A DNA stretch of 64,000 nt, taken from the NCBI GenBank assembly GCA_964030785.1, contig OZ034967.1, positions 65,048,742-65,112,741 of the forward strand, given 5' to 3'. The DNA is from Siderastrea siderea (lineage: Eukaryota > Cnidaria > Anthozoa > Scleractinia > Rhizangiidae). Position numbers and translations under genes: made by a program. Below the pieces are notes generated by a model that saw nothing but the letters and a program-made list of their open reading frames with translations, made no database searches and had not been told where the DNA came from. Of this stretch, positions 11,762 to 23,700 are shown piece after piece. Each line of letters begins with the position of its first letter. Within the stretch, counting starts at the first letter, position 1.

Positions 11762-14700
11762 GCGTGGGAGACTCATGAAGCCATACTGGTCGAAGATTAC
11801 CTTGTTACTCGTCAGCCATACGTTGAGAAATGGCGTAGATGTGGGGCTAGATATGTCAAAGAATTTTCTCCCAGATTTCCGCATTTTGAAGTAAGTAACC
11901 ATCTTATTTATATATATGTTGGGTAGAATTGAACATGCAGTCACTTTACAACAAAAACCAGGTGACCAAAAATGGCTGTATTCATGACAAACAGACAACT
12001 TGGATCCTCACTTTTCATACACACCAGCCACAGATTACTACGATACACAGATTTCCATTGCCGCGACTTTAACATCTTAATTTCCACGACCTGCTCACAG
12101 CTTGGCCTCGTAGCTCAGTTGGTAGAGCGGCGGTGATCTAATCAGAAGGTCGTGGGTTCAAACCCCGCCGGGGTCAAAGATTTTTCTTTGATCCTGGTTC
12201 TCATTTCTAATTTCTTCTTTCAGGCCTATGGCCTATGTCAGGAGGCCGTCCTAACGAAAGGAAAATAACGCCCGAGACACCAGCGAGGGACCACCGATAA
12301 GTCATCATCTTAAGAGCTGCATAAAGTACTAATTGTTTGTATATAATTCTATGGTAGTGTGTTCCGCGATAAGAAAAAAAAATAGTACAAAGAATCAACA
12401 AATTTCTTCAACTTTTTGGGCATTTTATTAAAGGTCATGATCCTTGAAAGTGCGGAAACAAAGTGGCTTGGAGTGGGTGTCGTTTTCAAAGATTACGACT
12501 TGAACTTGATGCCCGGATGGAAGGATGGAACTGTGGGATACCACACAGATGATAGGAAAATCTTCGATGCAGAAATGAAAAATCGTGGCAAAAAAACTAC
12601 AGGTAAAGGGAGTAGTATTTTTATTAACGCCGATCCTCTCATTAAGAAGAAGCCGTTTCCAACTATCATACTAGGAACATGCCTACCCAGGCTTAATGCA
12701 TCAGTCAATTCCAGCTGCGCCCATCCCCCCCCCCCCCGGGCAACTGCGGGGCATTTGCGTGCCTTGCCAGTCCCGGGGGTGGGGCATTAGCAAATTTGGC
12801 ACGGCCCAGGGGTCGGGCATTTGCCTACCCTCGGGCTTTTGACACATATGTGGTTTCCGACTCGAAATCCAAACATGGAGGATTTTATCGCAAAGGACCA
12901 GCAGTTCGTCGCAGATTGGATCGTCCGTTAAGGACTGGACAAGCTTGTGGAGGCTTTCTCGATTTTATGCATTTCTTCATTGCTTATCAAGGCACAACTA
13001 TCACTTTATATAGCGAGATCGGCAACGATCAACGTGAATCGGCGTACGCATGCTTCTTTGAACAAGGATTTAAGCAAAATTTGGTTGCGATGATTCTTAA
13101 ACTATTACGATCGATTATTGAATTCAGAACGTCGTTTTATACTTTTGCATATTATTAAAATATTCACAACAGACTTTTATAATGTCAAGATTTTTGTTTA
13201 CTAGCGAACTGTTTAAAACAAAACGGGAAAGTAACTATCAACTTCATGTAGTATTGTTGTCTGTGAAGTATTAAAATATCATCGCTTGGCATTTATACTA
13301 ACTTTCTTATTACGTTAAACATCGGATAGTTCCACAATAGAAGACTGAGAGGCAGGCCTACAGAAATGAAAAATCACACATAAAAAACGCTGAAAGTGGC
13401 ATTTTTGTGCAATGAATGAAAACTTGCTGCAGTGTTGATTGGGGACGTACGATCCCGGGGGCGGGGCATTTGCCCTCTTCCTTAGTCCCCACCACGCCAC
13501 CACGGGGCATTTGGCAGCTAAAGTGTCCCCACCCCCGGGAATTTGCCATCTAAGAGAAAAAAATGCTAATGCCCGGGGGTTAGCCCGGGGGGGGGGGGCA
13601 TGGGCGCAGTTGGAATTGACTGATGCATAACCCTCGGGCGTAGAAGCAAACTAATACTTCCACCACGGTATGAGAGGTTTTTTTTGTTGTGTTACAATAT
13701 TTCGAAAAGATTATAACTTTGATAGAAAGCCTTTGATGTGCTCTACAAGATGAGGTAAACATTATGAGTTTGGCGCTGCTGGGGGCCTGTGATGTCATCC
13801 AAATGGCAGCCAAGATGGTCACCATCTTGGATTTTACTCAAAATTAGAAATTATAAAAAAACGGTGGAAATTTTAAATGTCTCATTTTTCGTTTTAATTT
13901 TTCCACGGAAAAAGGTGAAAGCCAAAAATTTTTATTCAAACATGACTCAACCACATGGTACCTATGACGTATCTCGTAATCATAGCAACCAACTCTTACG
14001 CCAAAATGTGTCTAAGGGAAATGCGTAGAGCTGCTGAAATCGGCAGGTGCTGATAAGAAATCCTCTTGAAAAAATTGAAGAAAGATCTTGCGGAGGGGGG
14101 CATCTATTCCCCCTCCCTTGTACGCCCGAGGCTTAATATTGTTTCATTGACAACAAAAATATTTGTTCTGCTCCTCGCACTAAACACAGACAGCTCCGAA
14201 ACCCACAAATCAAGTGAATTTTCGATGGGTTCAGACGTAACAAAGCTTAGGAAGGCAATACGTACTATCCCCATTGCTCCCTCTCGTGGTCTGTAGCAAG
14301 AAAAATAATCACAAACGACATGAAACGGGACGAGTCTGGTCCTTCTCTAGTCCTCTTGTAGGACTCAGCCAACTCCACCTGATCAAAGAGGCAAAACCCT
14401 GGGTGTTGTTCGTTAAGTTCTGGGTTTTCCGTTTTCGCATGCGTAACCTGTTTCCTGAGCCCTATTCAGACCGGGGGGGGGGGATTCTGCCGGCACGGAC
14501 TTTTGACGTTTATAACTTTTTTAATAAGCACGTTAAAGCCACCAAACTTGGTGACTTTTCCTAAAATTTATCTGGGAACAATTTGGTATAGCAAGACTTT
14601 GTCTATTAAGTTTGACGTTACCATGGCAACCACTTTTTTACAAGCGGCTTGTTCAGAATTTTGAATTTCCCTCTTTTTAATAAAAAATCACTGCTTTTAA

Positions 14701-17700
14701 ATTTTTTGAAGTAAAGATCAATTTCGTGTAATTTTATTGACTTTCATCACTTCTTGATCAATTTTGGTGGTTTTGAAGGTTTTGGAAACTTCAAGAAATC
14801 CAAAATGGCGGATCCAAGATGGCCACCATTTCAGAACAAAACATTATTGTGACGTCATATGACGTCATCAGTTGATGTTGCGGACCTCAATGGAAACATT
14901 TTTCGACGTACTATCTGTCCTTTAAGTTTCTTTGTCATAGCTTTAGTATTCTCGGAGTTAAGAGGTGGGGGCGGAATCCGCCCCCCCCTCCCCCCCGGTC
15001 TCACAAGACCAAAAAAAGCCCGGTCTGAATAGGGTTAAGTTAATTGTGGGAGAAAATCCGCTTATTTGATATAATATTTTCGAAACTTTGTCTGCAAGTG
15101 ACGGGCCCTTGAAGTTTGTTTGTGTATTAGAAGCAATTAAAGTCACATCATATGGAATGTAATCTTAATTTTCGCCCTTAGAAAAAATATCAAGCAAGTT
15201 ACTGGTAGAGATTTTGAAAGCGGTTAACGCTTTGGCAACCTCGATTTGGGTTTGTCAAAATAGGGATTTTGTAATTTTAACAAAAGATAAAGAAAACACC
15301 ACGAGACGAGAGCTTGATTAACAGTAAAGAAAAAAAAGTGGAGTTAGGGTTTATAAATTTTAGTCAGGTACACAGGAGCCCAAAATCTGATACCCACGGG
15401 CATTTTTGTCTGATTTTTGGTAACATAGCTATTTTTACTAACTCGAGTACGCTGATTTCGAAAATCATTGTCACCAAGCTCAATTCTTGTGTTAAGATGG
15501 TGTTTTGGGGGCATTTAATTATGACGTCATTGTCAAAATAAGGAGTTTTCTTTCCTGTATCAATTTTAAGTTTAATAGATCCAGAAATTCTTTCAAAGCG
15601 TTTTTGGCGTACTGTAAAGATGATTCTAAGAATTTGTGACAGTTTTTACGTTGTTTCTATGAATATCGAGCCGTCACGTGACAATTGACCACGCCCTCTT
15701 ATATGAAATTCACCTTATTAGTTGCAAAAGTTGCAATTGAAATTAGAAAGAAAAATGTTCTCGTCATGCCACGCTGAAGCTACGGGCTAGCGAGCATCAA
15801 GAACGACGTCGTGACAATGTCCAGATATCGAGTTTTCCATTTTTTCAACTTCATAGTAGGAAAATGGAGATAACATCATCGTTGTTATACTTGGAGATAA
15901 AACTTTATTGTTTGCCTTGTATATTGCAGAATCTAAGCCATTTCACAATGTACTTTGTCTGTCACTGGCTCATAGTGGTGACTTTGGTTGAATTCATGTA
16001 AAATTAACGAAATCAAATTGACAGGACGTTGCTCCTTACTTTTAGGTTTAAATCTGTCTTTAATATTGTTAATCATTGTAAATATTACTAATAAATCTAC
16101 TAAACTCTTTCAAAAACACTGAACTAATATTGCTTTCTATACAAGCGTCTTAAATGCGTTTTAGAGCAGGTTGATTCACCAATTAGCGTCGGTCTTGGTG
16201 CATCCACACAGCCCAGTGCACACGACATGCGACTTTCTGCATTTACAGCGAAGAGTTGCGCATCCAGTGGAGCATCGAAACCATCTCCAAACAAGCCTTT
16301 GGGATTGGATCTAGTGTCATAAATACAGGGACCAGTAGTTCTGCTAGCGTCCAGTCTGTCTCTTCTGGGTTTGGAAGCACTGGTTTCTGAATGCGCGGCT
16401 GGCCCCACACCGAGGTTTGGTAGTGTCGTCTCTCCAAGTGTTGCTTGAACGCATCGCTAGTCGGTGGTAGCTTTTCTGGGCTACTGATGTTGCCAAGTAG
16501 CACGACACAAACCAAGTCAAATGAGTCCTCCGATGTCTTATACATTCGACAAGCAAACCTTTCTCCGGATGCGATGGTGTCAGGATCGAGGACGTCTTCA
16601 CCCACCGAGGAGAGAAGATCAAAGTGCTCTGTGAAAACCGTCCACGCAGTCCTCTTTAAATGGCCACAGATCAGTGAATGAGGTGCTGTGACAGCCGGCG
16701 CCGGTGATGGCGTGAAATTTTAACAATGCACTTGAGGAGTTACGAGGAAGATTTGCTGAGACCTCCCCCTAAGGTATGTACTTTGGCTTCTTTGAAGTTC
16801 CTGCCCATGTCCACACCTTTGATGAGAGCTTAGCGCGATGCGCCAGCAGAAGTAACTAACAGCAAGCCTGTGTCTCGAGCGGAAACGACGTTGTCGACAT
16901 GCCCGACTTCATGAAGAACAAACCTCGTATCAGCTTCTTTGTGGCTGGATCTCAGAACGGCTGCATCAAGGCTAGGATCCGAGCAGAGAACATCCTCTTC
17001 GTTTGAACAACCGCCAGATACTACCATGTAGTGTCAGCAGGTGCTTGCACGATACGTTAGGCTGAGAAAAACCGTGCTAAGTCGCCTTTGTTGTCTCCTA
17101 CTGCCAGAAATGCTTGCCGCTGATGGCGTGCGTGCGATAATGATAGAAAAACACGTCGATCCTCTGGCATCCAAAACTTTTCCGAAACACAGCGTCCACG
17201 TGGCAGTCCGCAAAGCCACGGAAAGTCTTTGCTTTTTCTGGTTTTCCAATAGCTGCGACCAGAGCAAAGTCATCGATGAACAAAGCAGCATTTCCTTTAA
17301 CTGTAACTGACTCCGGGCGCTTGAACTTTTCTATCAGAACGTCTGCAGAAATAGACTTGTTTCCTGTCCGCATAGTGTGATTCATTTCTGCATTAGCGCA
17401 TGCTGGAATATGGCTTGCATGTTTACCTCGCGCCTGGCTTCATAAGCTGTCACTAGACGACATAGTATACTCCGGTCGGCATGCAGAATCTTTGTCTTCT
17501 CGGAGCTACAATCTTGGACGGAACTGTTGAGACACTTTCTTCCTAAAGTGAAAAATAATCAGTGACTCGGTCATCCGCTTGATTTCAAGCCCCCCCCTCC
17601 TCCTAATCAATGTTGTCAAGGCACTGGGAAATGTATGGTTGCAAAGGCAAACTCACAAATCAACACTGAATAGAGGGAGGGGGGGGGGGGTCGTAAATAA

Positions 17701-20700
17701 ATTTGTATGTTGTTTGAAACAAATGAGTTAAATGAGGGGATAATTTTGGTACTGAGCAGTGTGTCTCAACTAGTTTCGTCCAAGATTGTGTGAAGTGGTT
17801 TTTGCAGAAAATCTCTGTTATATTTAGTGAAATAATCTTGCAAGACCTCGTGTAATTTTTAATGATTGTCCTTTATATGTAAAAGTAGGGACACATTCAA
17901 TTAGCCATTCGTTCCCGAAATTAGAGCAATTATTCATTAGTCATAGACACCCCTCTTACAATTAGCACCCAACTGCTGTCGTCTAAAACTATCACAATGG
18001 TTTTTACGGGCGCTATCGACCCTAAAAGACGAGCCTATATCGCATTTTTGACAAGAGATAAGAGAGTCAGGACGATGGATATCGTGAAAAGGTGTAAAGT
18101 ATCGCGGGCGACAGTTTACCGTATGAAAAACGACATCGGTTGGGCCAAGCAGAAGAACATGAACGAAGGCAAGGGCGGACGCCCAAAGAAGCTGAGTGAG
18201 TGCGATGAAAGGAAATTACTTCGTACTTTAAACCTTCTTAGAAAAGAGGAAGGACAGTTTTCGTCTTCCAGACTTATGGAACGTGCAGGCCTACTAACAA
18301 ATGTAGTGAGTAATTGCACTATTCGCCGTTTTTTAAACAAGGAAGGCTATAACTATTTGCAAGCACGAAAGAAAGGATTTATGTCCGACGATGATCTGAA
18401 AAAGCGCGTTGAATTTGCAAAACACATTCAGAAAACCTATTCATCTGACGTATGGACTGAAAGAGTCGCATTTTATTTGGACGGGGTTAGTTTTTTATCA
18501 TAAAACTAATCCCGCAGATCAGGCTCGAGCGCCGAAAGGACGCGTATGGAGAAAGACGTGCGAGGGGTTAAAGCAAGGATGCACAGCAAAAGGAAGTAAA
18601 GAGGGTAGTGGGAGAAGAGTTGTCATTTGTCAGTGACAAATTTGATGGTATGTTCGCTAAAGCCGACAAGAATGATTCCAGACTGTTCATTCAAGATAAC
18701 GCACCTAATCAGAACTCAGCGCTTGTGCGTAGAATGTTGCGAATAAAGAGGGCGAAGTAGCTTTTTATACCAAGTCGTAGTGCCGACATAAATTGCATTG
18801 AAAATTTCTTCCATCTCGTAAAAAGGGAGGTAAGAAAGCAGGCGCTAGAATTAAATATCACCCACGAGACATTCGAAGAATTCGCGACACGCGTAATTAG
18901 AACAATGTACAACTTTCCCGTAGAAAAGGTAAACAAAATCATAGAGACAATGGACGGTCGTATGGATGCCATAATTGAAGGAAAAGGGCAACGTTTAAAA
19001 TATTGATACTATATTTGAATGTAAAGATCTGTAAAACTTAAAGTGGATGATAACAAAACGTTCTTTTAAACTACAAGAAATGTCACGTTAATGAACTCCG
19101 TGTCACGCATAAGGCTAAGTGTGACCTATGTCGAGCTGTTACGTAATAAAATACATTTGAAAGGTGGAAAATGCGTCTTTTTGAATCCATATCTCTCCTT
19201 CTGTAGTTGAAAAGAATAACACAATAATGACCATTCTAGATATTTACACGATTAAAAGGGCGAATGATATCATTTTCAACGATTAACAACGATTAACACT
19301 CCATTATAAAGAGTAACAAAGATCATCTATTCTTTTCATACGCCGTCTAAAAGCTCTGTTAATCGTTGTTTTTTTCCACAGTTGCCTTAAATTTGCAAAG
19401 TTAATCGTCAAAAAACAAATTACAAGTTTGTTTATCCTATAATAAGCTCGGAAAAACAGCGTGAACATGAGGGGATTTCCCGTTGTCGTTCCCTAGGGAT
19501 CTGATAATTAAAATGGAAAATTCGCCAGCGGACAGTCATCATTTCTGTCTCGCGTTCATCTACTACGCCGTTTTTAATGTAAATAAGTGGATGTTTTCCT
19601 GTGCAAAAGATAGGGGTATCCGCAGTAAAGGTTATGTCTCTCGCAAAATGTGTTTTTGGTGCGGCTAAATGTACAGCGTGACCTTTGAGTAGTAGAAGCA
19701 AGTCATGCCAGGGTATGAGCTGAGGAGACCACCTAAAATCATTTAAAAAGATACACTCCGCACTTTCCACCCCTATCCAAGCAAAGCTTCCTGACGCTGG
19801 ATTACAAAAGGTATGATACATCTCTGTCAGTGGATTGAGAAGAATTGTTTTACCACAGTTCGCAGCGCCAACTATCATAATGTTCCTGTACTTTCCTCGT
19901 CCTTTCGTGAGGAGATCAGTCACGGCTTCGCTGAAAATACCCACAGGTACCCCATTGTTGTGCAGGATTTCTCTTGCGCAGGACAACCACTCTCCATTGC
20001 AACCAAGTACGCAATCCCGCTCCCTAGCTTCTCGCAAAATATCCATGCTGCTTTTCATTGCACGGTTTAGTTTTTCCTGTGCGGCCTCTATTTCCCATGC
20101 AGAGTTCAAAATGTCTGCTACTGCTCTTGGAATACGTGTTAGGAGAAATTCAGCGAGATCTGTTTTTCCTTCTTCTTTCTGTTCAAATGCCAAGGCTTGA
20201 AGCTCAGTCGAAGTTTTGATGTTTCTTTTTACAATAATTCCTGACACTTCAAAAGCAGACAATCACTTTTTTTTTCCTTTTGCCGGGACTCGACTTGGAC
20301 TTTGATACCGCTTCATCTTCTTCATCTTCTAAACCACTTTCCTCTCCGTCTTCTATCGGAAGTGATCTTTTGGGAATACGTTGACGCCTTCTTCTGCTCG
20401 CAGAACTTGTTTTGGGTTCACTTTTGTCGCCAAGATATGGATGGTTGGCGCTTTCCTTGTAATCAGGGTCAGATTTTGTGACATAACGCCAAGCGCTATA
20501 GTTGTGATGCTTATTAGAAAAGTGCACTGAGATCCCGTATTCCCTCTGTAGAAATTCTCTGGCAGACAGCCAGCGTTGATTTCTATCGAGTTTAAGAGCT
20601 AGGTGGTAATGGTCGCCTGAGTTTTTATGTTGTTCTCGGCAACAACACCACTGCAAAACCTGTGCTTTGCCTCGCGAGAACGATGCCAAAACCGCTAACG

Positions 20701-23700
20701 CAAAATCTTCACGCCAGGAAAACTTCACAATGTCTACTTGGCTATATGTGACCAAATACACACTACGTACGTCTTTAGCAGCAAGAGAATCGTCAATTGA
20801 ACTGCTCGTCGTTTCTTCTGAGCTTGAGTCGTCACTACAATAGTTTTTTAGTAGCTCCATAAATACACACCTCTACAAACATCAAACGCACGCACCACTT
20901 ACAGTGGCGACGCGACGCGCACACTGTTTTCATGGTTACAGGGTAACCATGAAAAAAATTTGCCTCGCAAAAAACATTATTTTCAGAGAATCAGCTATTC
21001 CAATCTATTACCTATGTAAGACTCGACGGCTACAAACTAGACCCGCGACATCATCTTAAAATAGTAATCCTTTTTATAGAAATCTTTAAAAAAGCATCCA
21101 ACACAATCTTGGACGGAACTGTTGAGACACTTTCTTCCTAAAGTGAAAAATAATCAGTGACTCAGTCATCCGCTGGATTTCAAGGCCCCCCTCCCCCTAA
21201 TCAATGTTGTCAGGGCACTGGGAAATGTATGGTTGCAAAGGCAAACTCACAAATCAACATTGAATAGGGGGAGGGGGGGGGTCGTAAATAAATTTGCATG
21301 TTGTTTGAAACAAATGAGTTAAATGAGGGGATAATTTTGGTACTGAGCAATGTGTCTCAACTAGTTTTGTCCAAGATTGTAGTTGCAGCACTTTTAACTT
21401 CATAAAGGTTGGTTAATGTAGGCGGATTATTCTTGGGAATAGGGTCCAGGAAGTTTTCCTCCACCCCTTCTTCCCGTTCCCGTTCTTCTTCTTCACAGCC
21501 TGCAGATAGCAGCCTCCGTTCCACTAATCTTTCAAGCTGGGTCTGTCTCCAAGAACGAGCTTGGACGAGAGACTGTTCAATTTCTGGAGTCGTAAGATCT
21601 TTTGTGGCAATGTTCTGCAGTTCCCATTTGTCTGTGACGAGAACACCCTAAATTTTTGTGTGGAATGTAGAGCATTCTCAGCTTCATTATCTTGCTTCTG
21701 TCTCTCCTTGGCACTCTCGTTGTGGATCAAGCGGTCGTCGTGGTGTATGTCAAACATCGCTGATGTTTGCACAGCAATGTGGGAACGCAGGTTGTGGGAT
21801 AAAGCCCATCTGCTAACCGCTGTGGGTGTCTTTGTATACCAACAATGCCGCCACCGTTCTTTCCAGTCGCACTCCGCTTCTAATTCAGGCGTTTTCACAT
21901 TGGAATTTAATATTATTTTTAATCTCCAAAACAATAAAAAAAATTCCAACGGGAAAATGCGACAGCAATATGCGTACCCTTTAAATAAGTCCACCCTTTG
22001 TCTTTTCATTAGTTTTCACCTTTAAATTAGCCGTAAAAAGTTTTTATCTTAGCTTGATTAGGGTTGGCACGGGAAGGTTTTCCAACTACCAAGAATTCGT
22101 GCTATTGACTATATTGAAAGGGTTGCATGTTTTCAATTGCAACTTTTATTAAAACAAAAATCACATTCGATTTTAAAAAATGTCAAAGTTATACCCGTGA
22201 TAAGGTGAGTTTTATACGAGAGGGCGTGGTCAATTGTCACGCATGACGGCTCGATATTCATAGAAACAGCGTCAAAACTGTCACAAATTCTTAGAATCAT
22301 CTTTACAGTACACTAATAACGCTTTGAGAGAATTTCTGGATCTATTAAACTTAAAATTGATACAGGAAAGAAAACTCCTTATTTGGACAATGACGTCATA
22401 ATTAAATGCCCCCAAACACCATCTTAACCCAAGAATTGAGCTTGGCAACAATGATTTTCGAAATCAGCGTACTCGAGTTAGTAAAAATAGCTATGTTGCC
22501 AAAAATTAGACAAAAATGCCCGTGGGTATCACATTTTGGGCCCCTGTGTTCCTGACTATTTCTACCGCTAAACTTACCCTATTTTCAGACCGCTCAAAGA
22601 AAGCGAATGTAGCAAGACTCCTCTTTACCGACGCCTCTCTGTATTAGGGACAGTTAGCTTAGTCCGAAAGAGAACAAAATTCATATAAGTGCCACCACGC
22701 CTTGGCCGAGTTGTATAGGCTCCCAAGCGAACTTATTCTAGTGTTCTTTAATGGTGAAATTTTAGCATGCGAAAGCGGAAAAACAAAGACTAAGCAAACA
22801 CTTCCAGGACGTGACCCGTTCGAAAAAAATGAAATGAAGAGAACGCACTAAATTTCTTTCTCAAAGACAGTTTTTTGGTAAACAAGTTGTCAGCAACATT
22901 TCCTTCTAGTGTTTAAGTGTTTCTGCAGGTTTTCATATTAACAAAGTGAGTGACTGTATGCAAATAGGCTAAGTCTTTCTAATCTTAACTTGTTGCCTAT
23001 CATTTCATCTTAAAATATGAGCGCTCAAGTTAACAATCAGCGCGCGAGAATTCGCTCAGTTATTGTAAAATATGTTTCCTCATATAGGCGCTACTGCAGC
23101 CCGTCGAGGTGATGTGATTAGATGCACCGTTCTGTTTGATCATGAGAAAGAGAGAGATGGGAAATTCCAAGTGCCAGTTGTGTTTAGCGTGAACGGGAGT
23201 AGGATTGTTCCAGAAGGAGAGCAGACAATTATTGAATACAGCTCCCACAGAAAGCTCTACCCTTACATTGCTTTTAGATACGAAAATAGCGTGCTAGCCA
23301 AGGTAATTAACCATTAGACTTTATATTTGCTGCCTTTCTTGTTTGTTCTTTTTTTAAAGCGGAGCCTGCGGGCAAAGCCCGCCAGCGGAGCTCCATTGCT
23401 AAGGAAATTTGGTAACCTATCAAGCCGAGAAATTTTGGTTGTGACGTAATAGTCACGTGACCGTACGTCCGTACATCCGTACGTCCGTCCGCAAGACTCT
23501 GGGAGGGGGAGGGGAGTGCCAAGTCAACCCGACGGCGGTAGAGAATGTCATCTTTTCTCGGCTGGAAATCGTGCGGTGCTTTTGGGCAACCCGCGTTTTT
23601 CTTGGCGGGAAATCGCATGACCATCGTCGCTTTTGAAAAAGAGGTTTCTTTAAAAGCTTGAGCTTCTTAAGCATTTAACGATTGTTCGAGAGTACTGAAG

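Larger units (their letters stand above)
9888..12692. repeat. Duplicated segment, copy 1 (partner 51033-54247)
   Basis: From TTTAGACAATGCC to a point just before GCTTAATGCATCAG this segment is closely similar, by eye, to 51033-54247 in the same orientation. Shared landmarks are the 61-bp palindromic arrays, the words GCATGCA and CCACTGACAAAATAAATATG, a SINE remnant, and two SPRY-gene exons. The copies differ by internal insertions and by array length. The right end of the similarity coincides with the left end of the element at 12693-13630. Confidence 0.8.
17509..21379. mobile_element. Composite unit: two MITE-like arms around a Tc1-like transposase and a Rep/SF3 gene pair
   Basis: The unit begins CAATCTTGGACG and ends the complement of that sequence, flanked by TA on both sides (17507-17508, 21380-21381). 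The inner ends of the two arms are flanked by TG and CA, not TA, so the unit appears to have moved as a whole. Deleting it plus one TA rejoins the surrounding CXC/EADTR ORF in frame. It holds a transposase pseudogene (17997-19004, +) and a convergent Rep-like pair (20860-19432, -). TA duplication is typical of Tc1/mariner elements. The coupling with a Rep-like gene is what is unusual. Confidence 0.8.
16124..22009 (-). pseudogene. Decayed CXC/EADTR-type transposon ORF, split by an insertion
   Basis: Minus-strand fragments, in order: 22009-21382 (SRWALSHNLRSHIAVQTSAM, then a glutamine- and glutamate-rich helix), the insertion, then 17506-16124. The later part contains KILHADRSILCRL, RKSISADVLIEKF-like text, SHKEADTRFVLHE at 16830-17027, the CRMYKTSEDSFDLVCVVLLG stretch, and cysteine-rich remains (SRMSCALGC) resembling a tesmin/CXC motif. 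I recognise this order from an abundant ORF family of cnidarian genomes with no known enzyme activity. Several frameshifts and stops make it non-functional. It belongs to the long-TIR element at 15361-22558. Confidence 0.65.
15361..22558. mobile_element. 7.2-kb DNA element with 358-bp TIRs carrying a CXC/EADTR-type ORF
   Basis: The left TIR (15361-15718) begins TAGTCAGGTACACAGGAGCC. The right TIR (22201-22558), read in reverse, begins TAGTCAGGAACACAGGGGCC. The two match along their length through GATACCCACGGGCATTTTTG, TAATTATGACGTCATTG and TGACAATTGACCACGCCCTC. TTT flanks both outer ends and may be a 3-bp target duplication. Inside is one decayed minus-strand ORF (16124-22009), itself split by a later composite insertion at 17509-21379. 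The element sits in the second SPRY intron. I cannot name the superfamily. Confidence 0.75.

Noticed and set aside
12105..12180. Functional tRNA gene
   Set aside because: Acceptor, D and T arms are present but the anticodon arm does not pair; a SINE head is more likely.
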